DNA from: an uncultured Oscillospiraceae bacterium
Lineage (GTDB): Bacteria; Bacillota; Clostridia; Oscillospirales; Oscillospiraceae
DNA length: 32,646 nucleotides
NCBI GenBank assembly: GCA_947625965.1
Contig: CANQQO010000017.1
Span: 1-32,646, forward strand
Direction of reading: 5' to 3'
Part shown: positions 1-8,343 of the stretch, one piece after another
Layout of the letters: each line of letters begins with the position of its first letter
Numbering within the stretch: the first letter of the stretch is position 1
The notes under the pieces: generated by a model
Told to the model about the DNA's origin: nothing
Database searches by the model: none
The model's input: only the letters and a program-made list of their open reading frames with translations
Program-made: the position numbers and the translations under genes

Positions 1-28
1 GATTTGAACCGTTTTCTATGGGTTTATA

Positions 29-48
29 GGGGCTAAAATTGGGGCTAA
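29..48. repeat. Tandem 8-base direct repeats near left edge
   Basis: Two copies of GGGGCTAA lie 12 bases apart (29-36 and 41-48). The first 11 bases of the window, read on the minus strand, give CGGTTCAAATC, which resembles a tRNA T-arm. Short direct repeats beside a tRNA-like 3' end are typical of tyrosine-recombinase attachment regions. The window edge cuts off whatever lies to the left, so this is only a suggestion. No integrase gene is visible in the window. Confidence 0.3.
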
Positions 49-77
49 CCGCCCTTTTTTGACCCCTTATGGGTTTC

Positions 78-103
78 ATCCGGGGCAAACTTTTGCCTCG
101 GAT
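78..103. repeat. Hairpin downstream of the MATE gene
   Basis: A 12-bp inverted repeat, ATCCGGGGCAAA and TTTGCCTCGGAT, is separated by 2 bases. On the plus strand the single non-Watson-Crick position is a G-U wobble; on the minus strand it is an A-C mismatch. There is no long T run after it, so it is a weak terminator candidate. It lies about 130 bases past the end of the MATE gene. The 236 bases at the window edge otherwise show no gene. Confidence 0.4.
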
Positions 104-236
104 TTCACAGTTTTCATACGGATTTTCGCTCCGCTGAAATGAATTTCAAGTGCATATCGAAGGATTATCATATTCCCACACCTTCGTATTTCAATTCTTG
201 CTCTTATTTTACCATCTATGCGAGCTATTTTCCACC

Positions 237-1562
237 CTACACTTTTAGCTGCTTCATCCATCCCCGCCGCTTGAACACGACAAGGGAAACGGCGAAGCGG
301 ATACTCTCCTCCAAGGACAGGGTGAGGTAGACCAACGGGATGGGCCAGTGGAACACGAAGGCTGAGAGAAGGCCCAGGGGGACGCCGAAAAGCCAGGTGC
401 CTATCAAGTCGATGGCCATGACATAGGTCGTCTTCCCTCCGCTGCGCAATATTCCGCTGCCGACGATCATGTTCAGCACCTTGAAGGGCATGACCGCGGC
501 GTAGGCGGCGAGGATCTGCTCTGTCAGTTCCCGGATGCCCGTCTCCACCTTGAAAATGCGCACATACCAGGGGCTTACAGAGAATATCACCACAGACAGC
601 AGCAGGGAGCCCGCCAAGCCGTAGAGAAGGAGCTTTTTCGCCTCCTGATAGGCCGTCTCCCTGTCCCCGTCGCCAAGGCGCTTGCCGATGAGGATCGCCG
701 CCGCCTGGCTCAAGCCGCACAGGGCCCCGATTGCCAGAGACTGGACGGGGTTTGTCAGCGTCATGGCGGCGCTGGCATCGGTGCCCAGGTGCCCGTAAAT
801 GCCCGCGTACACGTTTTCGCCCAGGACCCACATAAATTCACTGACCAGAAGCGGCATCAGCATGGAAAGATACTGTCCCCATGCAAAGGGCCCCGGCGCG
901 GCATTCTCCGCCCTCTCCCGGTATTGCAGATACATCACAAAGATGACCACAAAATAGACAAGCTGCGAGATCAGCGTCGCCAGCGCCGCCCCCGTGACGC
1001 CAAGAGTCGGTGCGCCCAGCTTTCCGAAGATCAATATCCAGTTGAGGCCGGTGTTGACCGCCGCCGACGCGAGTCCGGCGTAGAGCGGCAAGGAAGCCTT
1101 CTCCATACACCGCAGGTAGGTGGACAATATGGTGATCCCCGCCGCAGGGAGGAAGGTGCCGGACACGATGGCGAGATACCGCCCCGCCGCTTCCACGGTC
1201 ACGCGGTCTTCGATGTAGAGGCTCATGATTCGCTCTGGAACGGCCACGCCGGCCAAAGTGAACAGCGCGGCAAGGACGAGGCACACCCGCAGATTGAGGA
1301 CCATGCTCCGCCGCGTCTCGGCGGTATTTTTCTGGCCCATGTACTGGGAGATCATGATCCCCGCTACAGCGCCCACGGCGGAGACCACCACGTTGAAGAT
1401 CCCCGTGAATTTCCCAGCCAGCCCGACAGCGGCCACCTCCACGCCTCCAAGCTGGCCGATCATGACCTGATCTGCCACGCCGAAGGACGCCTGGAGCATG
1501 GATTGCAGCGCCACGGGAATGGCCAGTGCGCAGACAGAATGGAAAAAAGACTTCTCTTTCAT
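237..1562 (-). CDS. MATE family efflux transporter
   Basis: The 441-residue polytopic membrane protein has about twelve hydrophobic segments in two similar halves, as in the multidrug and toxic compound extrusion family. That family exports organic cations or metabolites using Na+ or H+ gradients across the cytoplasmic membrane. The early stretch QSMLQASFGVADQVMIGQLG is typical of the first two helices, and length matches the family. The start is ATG with AGGAGG seven bases upstream. It lies about 100 bases downstream of a LacI-type regulator on the same strand and has its own promoter, so the regulator may control it. The substrate cannot be told from the sequence. Confidence 0.93.
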   Translation of the reverse strand: MKEKSFFHSVCALAIPVALQSMLQASFGVADQVMIGQLGGVEVAAVGLAGKFTGIFNVVVSAVGAVAGIMISQYMGQKNTAETRRSMVLNLRVCLVLAALFTLAGVAVPERIMSLYIEDRVTVEAAGRYLAIVSGTFLPAAGITILSTYLRCMEKASLPLYAGLASAAVNTGLNWILIFGKLGAPTLGVTGAALATLISQLVYFVVIFVMYLQYRERAENAAPGPFAWGQYLSMLMPLLVSEFMWVLGENVYAGIYGHLGTDASAAMTLTNPVQSLAIGALCGLSQAAAILIGKRLGDGDRETAYQEAKKLLLYGLAGSLLLSVVIFSVSPWYVRIFKVETGIRELTEQILAAYAAVMPFKVLNMIVGSGILRSGGKTTYVMAIDLIGTWLFGVPLGLLSAFVFHWPIPLVYLTLSLEESIRFAVSLVVFKRRGWMKQLKV

Positions 1563-1572
1563 GGAAACACCT

Positions 1573-1614
1573 CCTGACAGGCCGATTATAACCCGTCAGG
1601 GGGCGCTTTTTCAA
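1573..1614 (-). promoter_or_regulatory. Promoter and inverted repeat before MATE gene
   Basis: On the minus strand TTGAAA (1609-1614) and TATAAT (1585-1590) are 18 bases apart, a plausible sigma-A promoter just upstream of the MATE ribosome binding site. An inverted repeat CCTGAC/GTCAGG (1573-1578 and 1595-1600) brackets the -10 box and could be an operator. It does not look like a compact LacI-family operator with a central CG, so the cognate protein is unknown. Confidence 0.55.
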
Positions 1615-1665
1615 AACTTAAATCCGTAAGCTGTGACAAAAATTGGACTTGATTTTTGTGAAATA

Positions 1666-2664
1666 TCACATTTCTCGCGTACTTCCGCGCACGACCAGCT
1701 CTGTCTGGAGGGTGACGGAAAGCTCAACGTTCTCCCCTGCCCGCATACGCAGCAGGGCGTCCAAAGCGCAGTTTGCCCGCGCCGCCGTATCCTGCCGGAC
1801 CGTGGTGAGGGCGGGATATACCAGGCCGCATAGGGGCGTGTCGTCAAATCCGGCAATGGAGATCTCACCCGGTATCTCGACGCCGCTGCTTTGCAAAAAA
1901 TGGATGAGGTCAACCGCGTAGTAATCCGATACAGCAAAAACAGCCGTGAAACTCCTGATCTTCGGCAGCTTCTCCCGGTAGAAGGCCGTCCGCTCTGCTT
2001 TCGCCATCGGAATCATCATAAATTCCGCCCCGCTCCCGAAGCCCTCTCGAAACCCCTTCCAGCGTTCCAGGTCCATGTCGATATCGTTGTCGGACAGGCA
2101 CAGGGCGCGGCGATGCCCGCAGAGACGGAAATACTCGCCCACCTGAAATCCCCCGTGCCGATCGTCGATGTTTACAGCGCAGACCCGCTCCGCTGTGACG
2201 CCGCAGGCGTCATAGACCGCAAAGGGGATACGGACATTCTCCCGCAGGCGCCCGTAATCCGCGCTGCAAAAGCCGATCAGCACCAGTCCTTCCAGGTTCC
2301 ACATGGTGGCGAAGGAAACGATCTCGTCAAGGGCGTTCACAGCCCTCACCATCATCTGCAATCCGCGCCGGGCCGTCTCAGCGCTAAGGGCATTCAGCGC
2401 CGAGGCAATAAAGGCATCCTCCAGGACGTGAGATTCATATTTTTCGTGGGCATTGATGACCACGCCCACAATTTTCGCTGGGTTTTCCGCCAGCAGCACC
2501 TCCGCCGCCCGGGGCAGATACCCCCGCTCCTCTAAGGCGCGGCGCACCCTGACAGCCGTTCGCTCCGACACCATGCCGGTCTTGCCGTGAAGCACATACG
2601 ATACCGCCGCCGTACTGAGCCCCAGCTCCGAAGCAATATCCGAAAGCCGCACTTTTTCTTCCAT
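1666..2664 (-). CDS. LacI family transcriptional regulator
   Basis: The 332-residue DNA-binding regulator has an N-terminal LacI helix-turn-helix (about residues 6-28, with the classic order DIASELGLSTAAVSYVL). A periplasmic-binding-protein-like ligand domain follows to the C-terminus (about 60-332), with the usual closing segment containing ISIAGFDDTPL. ATG at 2664 is preferred because AGAGGTG sits just before it; a GTG six codons further upstream has no such site. Family members bind palindromic operators and are released by a small molecule, most often a sugar. It precedes the MATE exporter on the same strand, which suggests, but does not prove, that it regulates that gene. The effector is unknown. 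Confidence 0.92.
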   Translation of the reverse strand: MEEKVRLSDIASELGLSTAAVSYVLHGKTGMVSERTAVRVRRALEERGYLPRAAEVLLAENPAKIVGVVINAHEKYESHVLEDAFIASALNALSAETARRGLQMMVRAVNALDEIVSFATMWNLEGLVLIGFCSADYGRLRENVRIPFAVYDACGVTAERVCAVNIDDRHGGFQVGEYFRLCGHRRALCLSDNDIDMDLERWKGFREGFGSGAEFMMIPMAKAERTAFYREKLPKIRSFTAVFAVSDYYAVDLIHFLQSSGVEIPGEISIAGFDDTPLCGLVYPALTTVRQDTAARANCALDALLRMRAGENVELSVTLQTELVVRGSTREM

Positions 2665-2700
2665 GTCACACCTCTTTTCCACTTTCCGAAAAGCGGGAAT

Positions 2701-3132
2701 TTAACCCTGTATCCTTCGTTGATATTCTTTAATTAAAAGTGGTTGAATCAATGGATATGTCCATTCAGTCGGCAATTCATCAAGAAATAAAACCTTTTCA
2801 ATTTCATTATGTAATTCTTTATCAAACTCTTTTATATCGGCATAGTAAAGCATTCCAAATGATTCCTTACCGGATTGGTTAACTCTGGTTTTGCCGATGA
2901 CAGAATAGACACATATTTTTTTAATTCTAAAATCAGTTGCTCCTGTTTCTTCATATAGTTCTCGTTTCGCCGTATTTAATATATTTTCGTTTTCTTCTCT
3001 ATGACCGCCGGGAACCTCATAGGTATTTCTGTCTTTATGCTTGCAAAATACCCATCTACCTTGATATTTTGATATAATTACTGCAAATTTTAAGAGGCTA
3101 TCCTCTACCTCTTCATAAAATTTAACTTCCAT
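2701..3132 (-). CDS. Nudix hydrolase
   Basis: The 143-residue protein carries a complete Nudix box at residues 43-65: G, five residues, E49, seven residues, then RELYEETGA. This Mg2+-binding loop hydrolyses nucleoside diphosphates linked to another moiety. The preceding EVPGG is typical of the strand leading into the box. ATG at 3132 is chosen because GAGGAG lies about eight bases upstream; in-frame upstream sequence overlaps the neighbouring gene and has no family similarity. Substrate is not predictable. The gene and the next one upstream are clearly A+T-rich compared with the rest of the window, which suggests acquisition from a low-G+C relative. Confidence 0.9.
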   Translation of the reverse strand: MEVKFYEEVEDSLLKFAVIISKYQGRWVFCKHKDRNTYEVPGGHREENENILNTAKRELYEETGATDFRIKKICVYSVIGKTRVNQSGKESFGMLYYADIKEFDKELHNEIEKVLFLDELPTEWTYPLIQPLLIKEYQRRIQG

Positions 3133-3169
3133 GGCAATTCTCCTCATATTTTGCTTTTGCGTAATTGAA

Positions 3170-3490
3170 TCAATTCCGATTTTTCGGTTTTGGCGCTGGC
3201 AGTTCCTCAAACATGGCGTTGAATAAACCTGTCAAAAACTCTCTGTTGTCAACTTCGTCCACCAACAGCATCTCTTTCGCTCCATCATATGGTAATTCAT
3301 AAGTTGCTGTTGGCATACAGCGGATGGCTGCTTTTATTGGTTTTACAAGCAATCTGTCATCATAGATACCGCCTACGATTTTGCCACGGTAATAGATGAT
3401 AAATTCTCCCATCATAGCCCGATATGTAATTTCATCCAATTCGGATAATTGCCCTAAAATAAATTCTAAATATTCTTTACTCGACGCCAT
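3170..3490 (-). CDS. TfoX N-terminal domain protein
   Basis: The 106-residue protein matches the stand-alone TfoX N-terminal domain: an N-terminal helix, then REMMGEF-like sequence (here RAMMGEFIIYYRGK), then a GGIYDDRLLVK strand. In proteobacterial TfoX this domain is fused to a C-terminal domain and linked to competence, but single-domain versions in Firmicutes have no settled function. The start is ATG with GAGGTG upstream. It lies 37 bases before the Nudix gene on the same strand and shares its A+T-rich composition, so the two probably arrived together and are likely co-transcribed. A competence role should not be assumed. Confidence 0.85.
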   Translation of the reverse strand: MASSKEYLEFILGQLSELDEITYRAMMGEFIIYYRGKIVGGIYDDRLLVKPIKAAIRCMPTATYELPYDGAKEMLLVDEVDNREFLTGLFNAMFEELPAPKPKNRN

Positions 3491-3570
3491 GATTCCACCT
3501 CAAACATCGATTCGCCGTCCTCATTGTCTCACCAACCAACGGGAAGATTTACTATAACTATATATATAAA

Positions 3571-4092
3571 CTATATATGTTTCGATAAATACAATACAAG
3601 ATCATCGTCATTACAGCAATCCTGATACGGCTCACAGATTTGGTCTTTATACCAGACGCCGTTGCCGTCCGGGATGAATCCACGCTTGATATACATTCTC
3701 TGGGCGCTTCCGTATCCGCTGTGCAGGCCCACGCCGAGGTATATCACGTCCGAATAAGAGAACGCGATCTGTTCCTCAATGTCCATGAGCTTGCTGCCGA
3801 TTCCTCTGCGCCTGTATTTCTCCAGAACGCCAAAATCAATGATCTCTGTATAACCCCGATTTGCGTATGCGCCCCACTTGGAATCGGGATAGACGTTGAT
3901 ATATCCGGCAATGTTGCCATTCCATTCGGCAACCAATGCGATCGATTTGCCCTCGGCCTGATGTTTCAGCCGCATTTCGTATTTGTCTATTGTCGCATCC
4001 CAGCCCTGCGCAATTTCTTCATCTGTAATGATTTGGGCATCGCTCTGCTGCAAATCTCGAATTATAATTCCATTTTTATCATAATAGACCAT
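3571..4092 (-). CDS. GNAT family N-acetyltransferase
   Basis: The 173-residue enzyme has the GCN5-related fold. Motif A is clear: the beta-4 strand IIDFGVLEKY is followed by RRRGIGS (residues 94-100), which binds the pyrophosphate of acetyl-CoA, then a long helix, and a late segment MYIKRGFI typical of motif B. ATG at 4092 is preferred since GGAG lies eight bases upstream; an ATG two codons earlier is too close to that site. The acceptor substrate is unknown; small-molecule or ribosomal-protein acetylation are both common in the family. It sits alone between the A+T-rich Nudix/TfoX pair and the ABC operon. Confidence 0.88.
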   Translation of the reverse strand: MVYYDKNGIIIRDLQQSDAQIITDEEIAQGWDATIDKYEMRLKHQAEGKSIALVAEWNGNIAGYINVYPDSKWGAYANRGYTEIIDFGVLEKYRRRGIGSKLMDIEEQIAFSYSDVIYLGVGLHSGYGSAQRMYIKRGFIPDGNGVWYKDQICEPYQDCCNDDDLVLYLSKHI

Positions 4093-4142
4093 TTTCATAT
4101 CTCCACAAATTCCGATTTTACTCTGATCCACTTATGGTTGGC

Positions 4143-4874
4143 TCACTGTCTTTTCATCTGCCGCAAAAAGGCGAATACCGCTATGGCCGTCACGGCGGCG
4201 GCGTAGCCCACCACCCACCAGATATGCGGGAACACCCCCGCGTAATCGCCCCGCAGAACCGCCCGCTCCATCTCCACGGCGTGGACGAATGGCAGCAGGT
4301 TCGCGATCTTTTGGAACGCGCCGCCCACCAGCCCCAGGTCAAACCAGATGCCGGAGAGCCACGCCGTCAGGTTCGTAAGCAGCGCCCCGCAGATGCCGCC
4401 CACCTGTTTATCCGTGAAAATGCTGCCGCACAGCAGCCCCAGCGACACAAACAGCAGCGCGACGGGGAGGGTGAACAGGATAGATGTCACAATATGGACC
4501 GTTACTTCCAGTCCCAAAAGCACCGCCGCCCCATAACAAATGGCCGACTGGGCGATACAGATGGGCAGGATCGGCAGGAGGTAGCCCAGAATGAAGTCCC
4601 CCGCCGTCAGGGGCGTGGTGTACAGCCTTTGCAGGAAGGAGCTGCCCCGGTCCTTCGCGATCAGCGTGGCGGAGAACAGCGTCATAAACGACAGCCCGAA
4701 TACGACGATCCCCGGCGCAAGGTGCTCAATTTCAAACATCGCCACCGGGATATTTGCCTGTATCGCGGTCAGCAAGAGCAGCAGGACGATGGGAAAACCC
4801 ACCCCGAAAAACAGGTTGAGCGGGTCGCGCAAAACCTCCAGATCGTTCCGTTTGGAAAACGCCAAACCTTTCAT
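4143..4874 (-). CDS. ABC-2 type transporter permease
   Basis: The 243-residue integral membrane protein has about six hydrophobic segments. It begins with a short cytoplasmic stretch (KRNDLEVLRDPLNLFFGVGF) that is typical of ABC-2 export permeases such as those for drugs, lantibiotics or polysaccharides. ATG at 4874 overlaps the TGA of the ATPase gene as ATGA, the usual sign of translational coupling, and rules out much longer in-frame starts that would run inside the ATPase gene. It would form the membrane channel for the ATPase encoded just upstream. Exporter substrate is unknown; the TetR regulator suggests a toxic compound. Confidence 0.92.
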   Translation of the reverse strand: MKGLAFSKRNDLEVLRDPLNLFFGVGFPIVLLLLLTAIQANIPVAMFEIEHLAPGIVVFGLSFMTLFSATLIAKDRGSSFLQRLYTTPLTAGDFILGYLLPILPICIAQSAICYGAAVLLGLEVTVHIVTSILFTLPVALLFVSLGLLCGSIFTDKQVGGICGALLTNLTAWLSGIWFDLGLVGGAFQKIANLLPFVHAVEMERAVLRGDYAGVFPHIWWVVGYAAAVTAIAVFAFLRQMKRQ

Positions 4875-5599
4875 GGCTGTCCCTCCTTTACGATGCGCAC
4901 AAACGCCTCGTCGAATTTGTCCGTACCCGCCTGGGCTTTGATCTCCGCAGGGGTGCCGGTGAGCAGGAGGCGGCCGCTTTTCATTATCGCCACACGGTCG
5001 GAGAGCGCCTCGGCCTCCTCCATGTAATGGGTCGTGAGGATCACGGTCATGTTCCCTTTGAGGGCGCGGATCATGTCCCACAGATCGCTTCTTGCCAAAA
5101 CGTCCAGCCCCAGGGTGGGCTCGTCCAGAAACAAAATCTGCGGGTCGCTGATGAGCGCCATGGCGATACTGAGCCGCCGCTGCCATCCGCCGGACAGCTT
5201 TCCAGCTCTTTTATTTGCAATCGTTCCCAGGCCGAATCGGTCGCTCAATTCCGCAGCCTTATCTTTGGCCTCGGGTTTTGGGAGTCCGTGGACCCCCGCC
5301 ATCAGCTCCAGATTCTCCCGGACTGTCAGATTTGGGGCCACCGCCGTTTCCTGGGGCGATACAGCGATCATGGCCTTGACCGCCGCGCTGCCCGTCAAAA
5401 TGCTTTTCCCGTTTAGAAATGCGTCGCCGGTGGTGGGCCGGGTGAGTCCCGTCAGCATCTTGATGGTCGTGGTTTTGCCCGCGCCGTTGACCCCCAGAAG
5501 GGACAGCAGCTCGCCTTGACGGACGGTGAGATTCAACCCATCCACGGCGGTCACATCTTTGTATTTTTTCGTGAGTTCGATTGTCTTGATGGCATCCAT
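4871..5599 (-). CDS. ABC transporter ATP-binding protein
   Basis: The 242-residue nucleotide-binding subunit has all family motifs: Walker A GVNGAGKT (37-44), Q-loop SPQE (81-84), signature LSGGWQRR (135-142), Walker B LFLDEP (156-161) and the switch histidine in TTHYMEEAE (H191). The signature has an extra tryptophan before the glutamine, a variant seen in some ABC-2 exporters. ATG at 5599 follows GGAGG and begins the conserved first strand. It starts four bases after the TetR stop codon and overlaps the permease gene, so tetR-ATPase-permease form one operon. It should power export by the adjacent permease. Confidence 0.95.
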   Translation of the reverse strand: MDAIKTIELTKKYKDVTAVDGLNLTVRQGELLSLLGVNGAGKTTTIKMLTGLTRPTTGDAFLNGKSILTGSAAVKAMIAVSPQETAVAPNLTVRENLELMAGVHGLPKPEAKDKAAELSDRFGLGTIANKRAGKLSGGWQRRLSIAMALISDPQILFLDEPTLGLDVLARSDLWDMIRALKGNMTVILTTHYMEEAEALSDRVAIMKSGRLLLTGTPAEIKAQAGTDKFDEAFVRIVKEGQP

Positions 5600-5603
5600 A
5601 TTC

Positions 5604-6167
5604 TTATTCCTCCGCCGCACAAAAACGTGTTTTCAGCCCCATGTAGGCGTCGGTCAGCACGCCACTGACCGTTTCCATCTCCCAATCGAGGTACGAGGTG
5701 GCGATCATGGACGCGATACCATGCACAAAGATCCACAGCTCCAGATGAAACCGCTCCGCTTTCTCCCTGGAGAGCCCCGTGTTTTTCATGATCAGGGGGA
5801 TGATCACATCCATTTCCCTGCCCGGCTCCGGCGGTTCCCCTTTGCGGTCGCACATGAAAAGCAGCTTGAATAGCTCCCTTTCCTCCCGGGCAAACCGGAT
5901 ATAGCCCATGCCGCTGGCCTTGTAGGGCGGATACTTCCCCGCCGCCATATCCTCGGCAAGATAGCCCTGGTACAAGTCCTGCGCGGCGGACAGGACCGCG
6001 CCCTGCACCTCCTCCATGTTCTTAAAAAGCCCGAAAATCGGCTTGACCGAACAGCCCAACTCCTCCGCCAGCGCCCGTGCGGTGAGCCCGTCAGGCCCGG
6101 CCTTCCGCGTCAGGTCCAGCGCGGCGGTTGTGATCTCCTCCCGTGTGAATTTGAATTTCGGTGGCAT
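5604..6167 (-). CDS. TetR/AcrR family regulator of ABC operon
   Basis: The 187-residue regulator has an N-terminal TetR helix-turn-helix (about residues 8-52, containing LTARALAEELGCSVKPIFGLF) and an all-helical ligand-binding region. ATG at 6167 is preferred because GGAGG lies nine bases upstream; an ATG two codons earlier nearly touches it. It is the first gene of an operon with an ABC exporter, and a palindrome overlapping the transcription start just upstream fits autoregulation. Family members usually repress exporter genes until they bind the exported compound. The effector is unknown. The C-terminal half (WIFVHGIASM) resembles that of the second TetR protein at 7746-8318. Confidence 0.92.
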   Translation of the reverse strand: MPPKFKFTREEITTAALDLTRKAGPDGLTARALAEELGCSVKPIFGLFKNMEEVQGAVLSAAQDLYQGYLAEDMAAGKYPPYKASGMGYIRFAREERELFKLLFMCDRKGEPPEPGREMDVIIPLIMKNTGLSREKAERFHLELWIFVHGIASMIATSYLDWEMETVSGVLTDAYMGLKTRFCAAEE

Positions 6168-6204
6168 GACCATGTTCCTCCTATCATAGCGCATCAATCG
6201 TTAC

Positions 6205-6248
6205 GCAACCTATGTTGCCTATTATACACACTTTTTCGAAAAAGTCAA
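6205..6248 (-). promoter_or_regulatory. Promoter and operator of tetR-ABC operon
   Basis: On the minus strand TTGACT (6243-6248) and a perfect TATAAT (6221-6226) are 16 bases apart. Immediately downstream, covering the expected transcription start, is the perfect inverted repeat GCAAC-N4-GTTGC (6205-6218). The position is what a TetR repressor that blocks its own promoter would use. Confidence 0.75.
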
Positions 6249-6346
6249 GAGAGGAGGAAAAGATTCACCATATTTTTTTGCCGGCTGCGCGAAGATAGCG
6301 CTGGTGCGTCTGGCTCATTGATCGCTTTTCAGTGATCCTACTTTAT

Positions 6347-7060
6347 TCACCGCACACCTATGGATTTAAGATGGCGAACGATCTCAATATTCGTCATGAA
6401 CGCTACGTCCTCTGCCCGGGAGACACGGCGGAAGATGTTCTCCATTTGCTCCCACATATTCTCCGCATCAAGATCGTAGGAGTGGCCCACGATCTGGCAG
6501 AGGGCGAGCTCGGTGTCCGTCTCAAGAAAGCCGTCAACGAATTGATCAAGCTCCCCGTCGAGATGGAAGATACCCGGGCGCCAGTAGTACAGATCCTCCG
6601 GCGGTTCATAAGAGTGGCTCATCTCGGATATTCTCGCGTATGCAAAGCCGCAGTCTTTGGCAGCCTGGGCCATCAAGGGGCTCCAGTAATCAAATGGCGC
6701 GGCAAATCCGCTCACCTCCTGCCCAAAGAGACGGCGGAGGTTTTCTCTGTCCTGCCCCATCTCATGAAGCAGGAACTCACGGGGCTTTCCCTCAAAATAC
6801 GGGTGCGTCAGGCTGTGGCTGGCGATCTCGTGCCCATCGTAAAGGCCCAGCGCCGCGTTGGGCGGCAGGCGCTTGACCACCATGCCGCTCTCGTGGACCC
6901 ACGCAAACTCTAAACGCATGAGCTCGGAGTTTAAATTGAAGGTTCCCTTTATGCCGTATTGATTTAGAAGTTCCACAAATCTTACGTCCTGTGTGACACC
7001 GTCATCGTAGGAGACCGTGAACACCTTTTTCTTCCCTCCGGGATAAAGCAGCTTTTCCAT
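6347..7060 (-). CDS. Polysaccharide deacetylase family protein
   Basis: The 237-residue protein has a NodB-type domain. Motif 1 is SYDDG (17-21, D19 as general base and D20 as metal ligand), motif 2 is HSLTH (82-86, two metal-binding histidines), and GHSYDL near residue 192 resembles motif 5. The arginine normally found in motif 3 is replaced in FAAPFDYW (119-126), so substrate choice may be unusual. No signal peptide is visible, which suggests an intracellular enzyme or a non-classical substrate. ATG at 7060 has GGGAGG upstream. It is 20 bases after the CPBP protease gene and is likely the third gene of the TetR-CPBP operon. Confidence 0.87.
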   Translation of the reverse strand: MEKLLYPGGKKKVFTVSYDDGVTQDVRFVELLNQYGIKGTFNLNSELMRLEFAWVHESGMVVKRLPPNAALGLYDGHEIASHSLTHPYFEGKPREFLLHEMGQDRENLRRLFGQEVSGFAAPFDYWSPLMAQAAKDCGFAYARISEMSHSYEPPEDLYYWRPGIFHLDGELDQFVDGFLETDTELALCQIVGHSYDLDAENMWEQMENIFRRVSRAEDVAFMTNIEIVRHLKSIGVR

Positions 7061-7080
7061 ATGAATCCCTCCCCCGCACT

Positions 7081-7749
7081 CTAAAAGAACAGAAATACCG
7101 CGGCAATCGATACCGCGTTTCCAAGAATGTGGGAAAGGGTGCTGATCACACAATTCCCCGACTTCTGATAGATCACCGAGAAAATCAGGCTGTCGATAAA
7201 TACAGTGGCGACATCATAAGCCACAAGCCCCATGTTTCCTGCGGCAATATGCCCGGCGGCAAAAACGGCAGATGACGCCACGGCGCAGAGCCAAAATGGG
7301 AATATTTTCGCTCCTTTTCCAAGGAAGAAACCCCGATATGCAATTTCCTCGCCAAACGCCGCAATGATGACCTGACCTATCAGCAGGGCTGTTTTATCAA
7401 AGGACAGGACAGAACTCGTCCGCCCCATGACATGGGCAGCAAATTCTCCGCTGAAAATCAGATTTCCCGCTATAAGTGTTACAATACCGCTAAAGCATGG
7501 CACCAAGGCCCATGCAATTACCCCCGGCTTTTTCATATCCTCCACGATCGTATGAAAACGTAATCCCGATTCGGCATTCGGCGTTTTGGAAACTGCTTCC
7601 ACAATGAAGAAAAACGCAATTCCAACAAACACGGAATAGCCCGCAATATTTGAGGACGGCACAATTTTCGTCACCGTCAATATTACCATAATTGCCGCAC
7701 CGATCATCGTGAGGGCAGCGCTCTTTTGATTCGTTTGTTGATTTTTCAC
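7081..7749 (-). CDS. CPBP family intramembrane metalloprotease
   Basis: The 222-residue membrane protein has about six to eight hydrophobic segments and the three CPBP (CAAX protease and bacteriocin-processing, Abi) motifs: EEIAYRGFF (EE at 134-135, R139), H167 in AAGHIAAG, and HILGN (H207, N211). Family members are glutamate-dependent proteases within the membrane, linked to bacteriocin self-immunity or processing in some Firmicutes. The start is GTG at 7749, overlapping the TGA of the TetR gene as GTGA and preceded by GGAGG. Coupling to a TetR regulator and a deacetylase suggests a cell-envelope stress or self-protection role, which is inference. Confidence 0.9.
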   Translation of the reverse strand: MKNQQTNQKSAALTMIGAAIMVILTVTKIVPSSNIAGYSVFVGIAFFFIVEAVSKTPNAESGLRFHTIVEDMKKPGVIAWALVPCFSGIVTLIAGNLIFSGEFAAHVMGRTSSVLSFDKTALLIGQVIIAAFGEEIAYRGFFLGKGAKIFPFWLCAVASSAVFAAGHIAAGNMGLVAYDVATVFIDSLIFSVIYQKSGNCVISTLSHILGNAVSIAAVFLFF

Positions 7750-8318
7750 TTCATTTCCTCCTGTAACGCCAATATCGCGCCTGTGTATACCCGTTCCAAG
7801 TGCTTTGCGATCAGCATTTCATCGAACACAAGCGAGTTGTTCGCAAGAATGCTGGCGTAACCGTGGACAAACATCGCAAGCGTTATAAAAACCTCTTTTG
7901 TTTGATCTAAATCCAAGTTCATCCCTTTCCGCATTGCCGAGAGGACGGGTATCAACCCCTCGGAATTGATCATTTCAAGCAAACTGTTCCCCTCCGCATA
8001 CCCCGATTGAAACAGAAATCGAAACAAATTCGGTTCCTCCACCGCAAAACGAATATAATTCAGCCCAATTCCAAGCATGATCTCCTCTTCGTTTCCCGAA
8101 ACACGCATTAAATACGCCGAGTGAAACTGATCGGTCCGCTCAAATGCCGCCAGCTTTAGCTCCTCGATCGTAGCGAAGTGATACATCACAGGATGTGTCG
8201 AGCAGTTCAGTTTATTTGAGACGGTCCTTGCGTTGATGTTTTCCCAGCCCGCTTCACGAGCGATCTCAAAGGCAGCGTCAATAACCATCTCTTTTGTGAT
8301 TTTCGGTTTTGGGGGCAT
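7746..8318 (-). CDS. TetR/AcrR family regulator
   Basis: The 190-residue regulator has an N-terminal helix-turn-helix (about residues 8-50; MVIDAAFEIAREAGWENIN then ARTVSNKLNCSTHPVMYHF). The recognition helix follows the pattern CSxxPxxxxF, also seen in the TetR at 5604-6167, so the two belong to the same subgroup. ATG at 8318 is preceded by GGGAGG. It heads the operon with the CPBP protease and the polysaccharide deacetylase. A consensus promoter with an imperfect palindrome at the start site lies upstream, consistent with self-repression. Effector unknown. Confidence 0.92.
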   Translation of the reverse strand: MPPKPKITKEMVIDAAFEIAREAGWENINARTVSNKLNCSTHPVMYHFATIEELKLAAFERTDQFHSAYLMRVSGNEEEIMLGIGLNYIRFAVEEPNLFRFLFQSGYAEGNSLLEMINSEGLIPVLSAMRKGMNLDLDQTKEVFITLAMFVHGYASILANNSLVFDEMLIAKHLERVYTGAILALQEEMK

Positions 8319-8343
8319 AGCCTTTCCTCCCGTTTGGTAATTC

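Noticed and set aside
3545..3585. TATA-rich repeats near the GNAT stop codon
   Set aside because: Simple A+T alternation without a clear -35 box or stem; likely low-complexity sequence.
4875..5186. N-terminal extension of the ABC permease
   Set aside because: The added residues are arginine- and proline-rich and overlap the ATPase gene out of frame; the ATGA overlap marks the true start.
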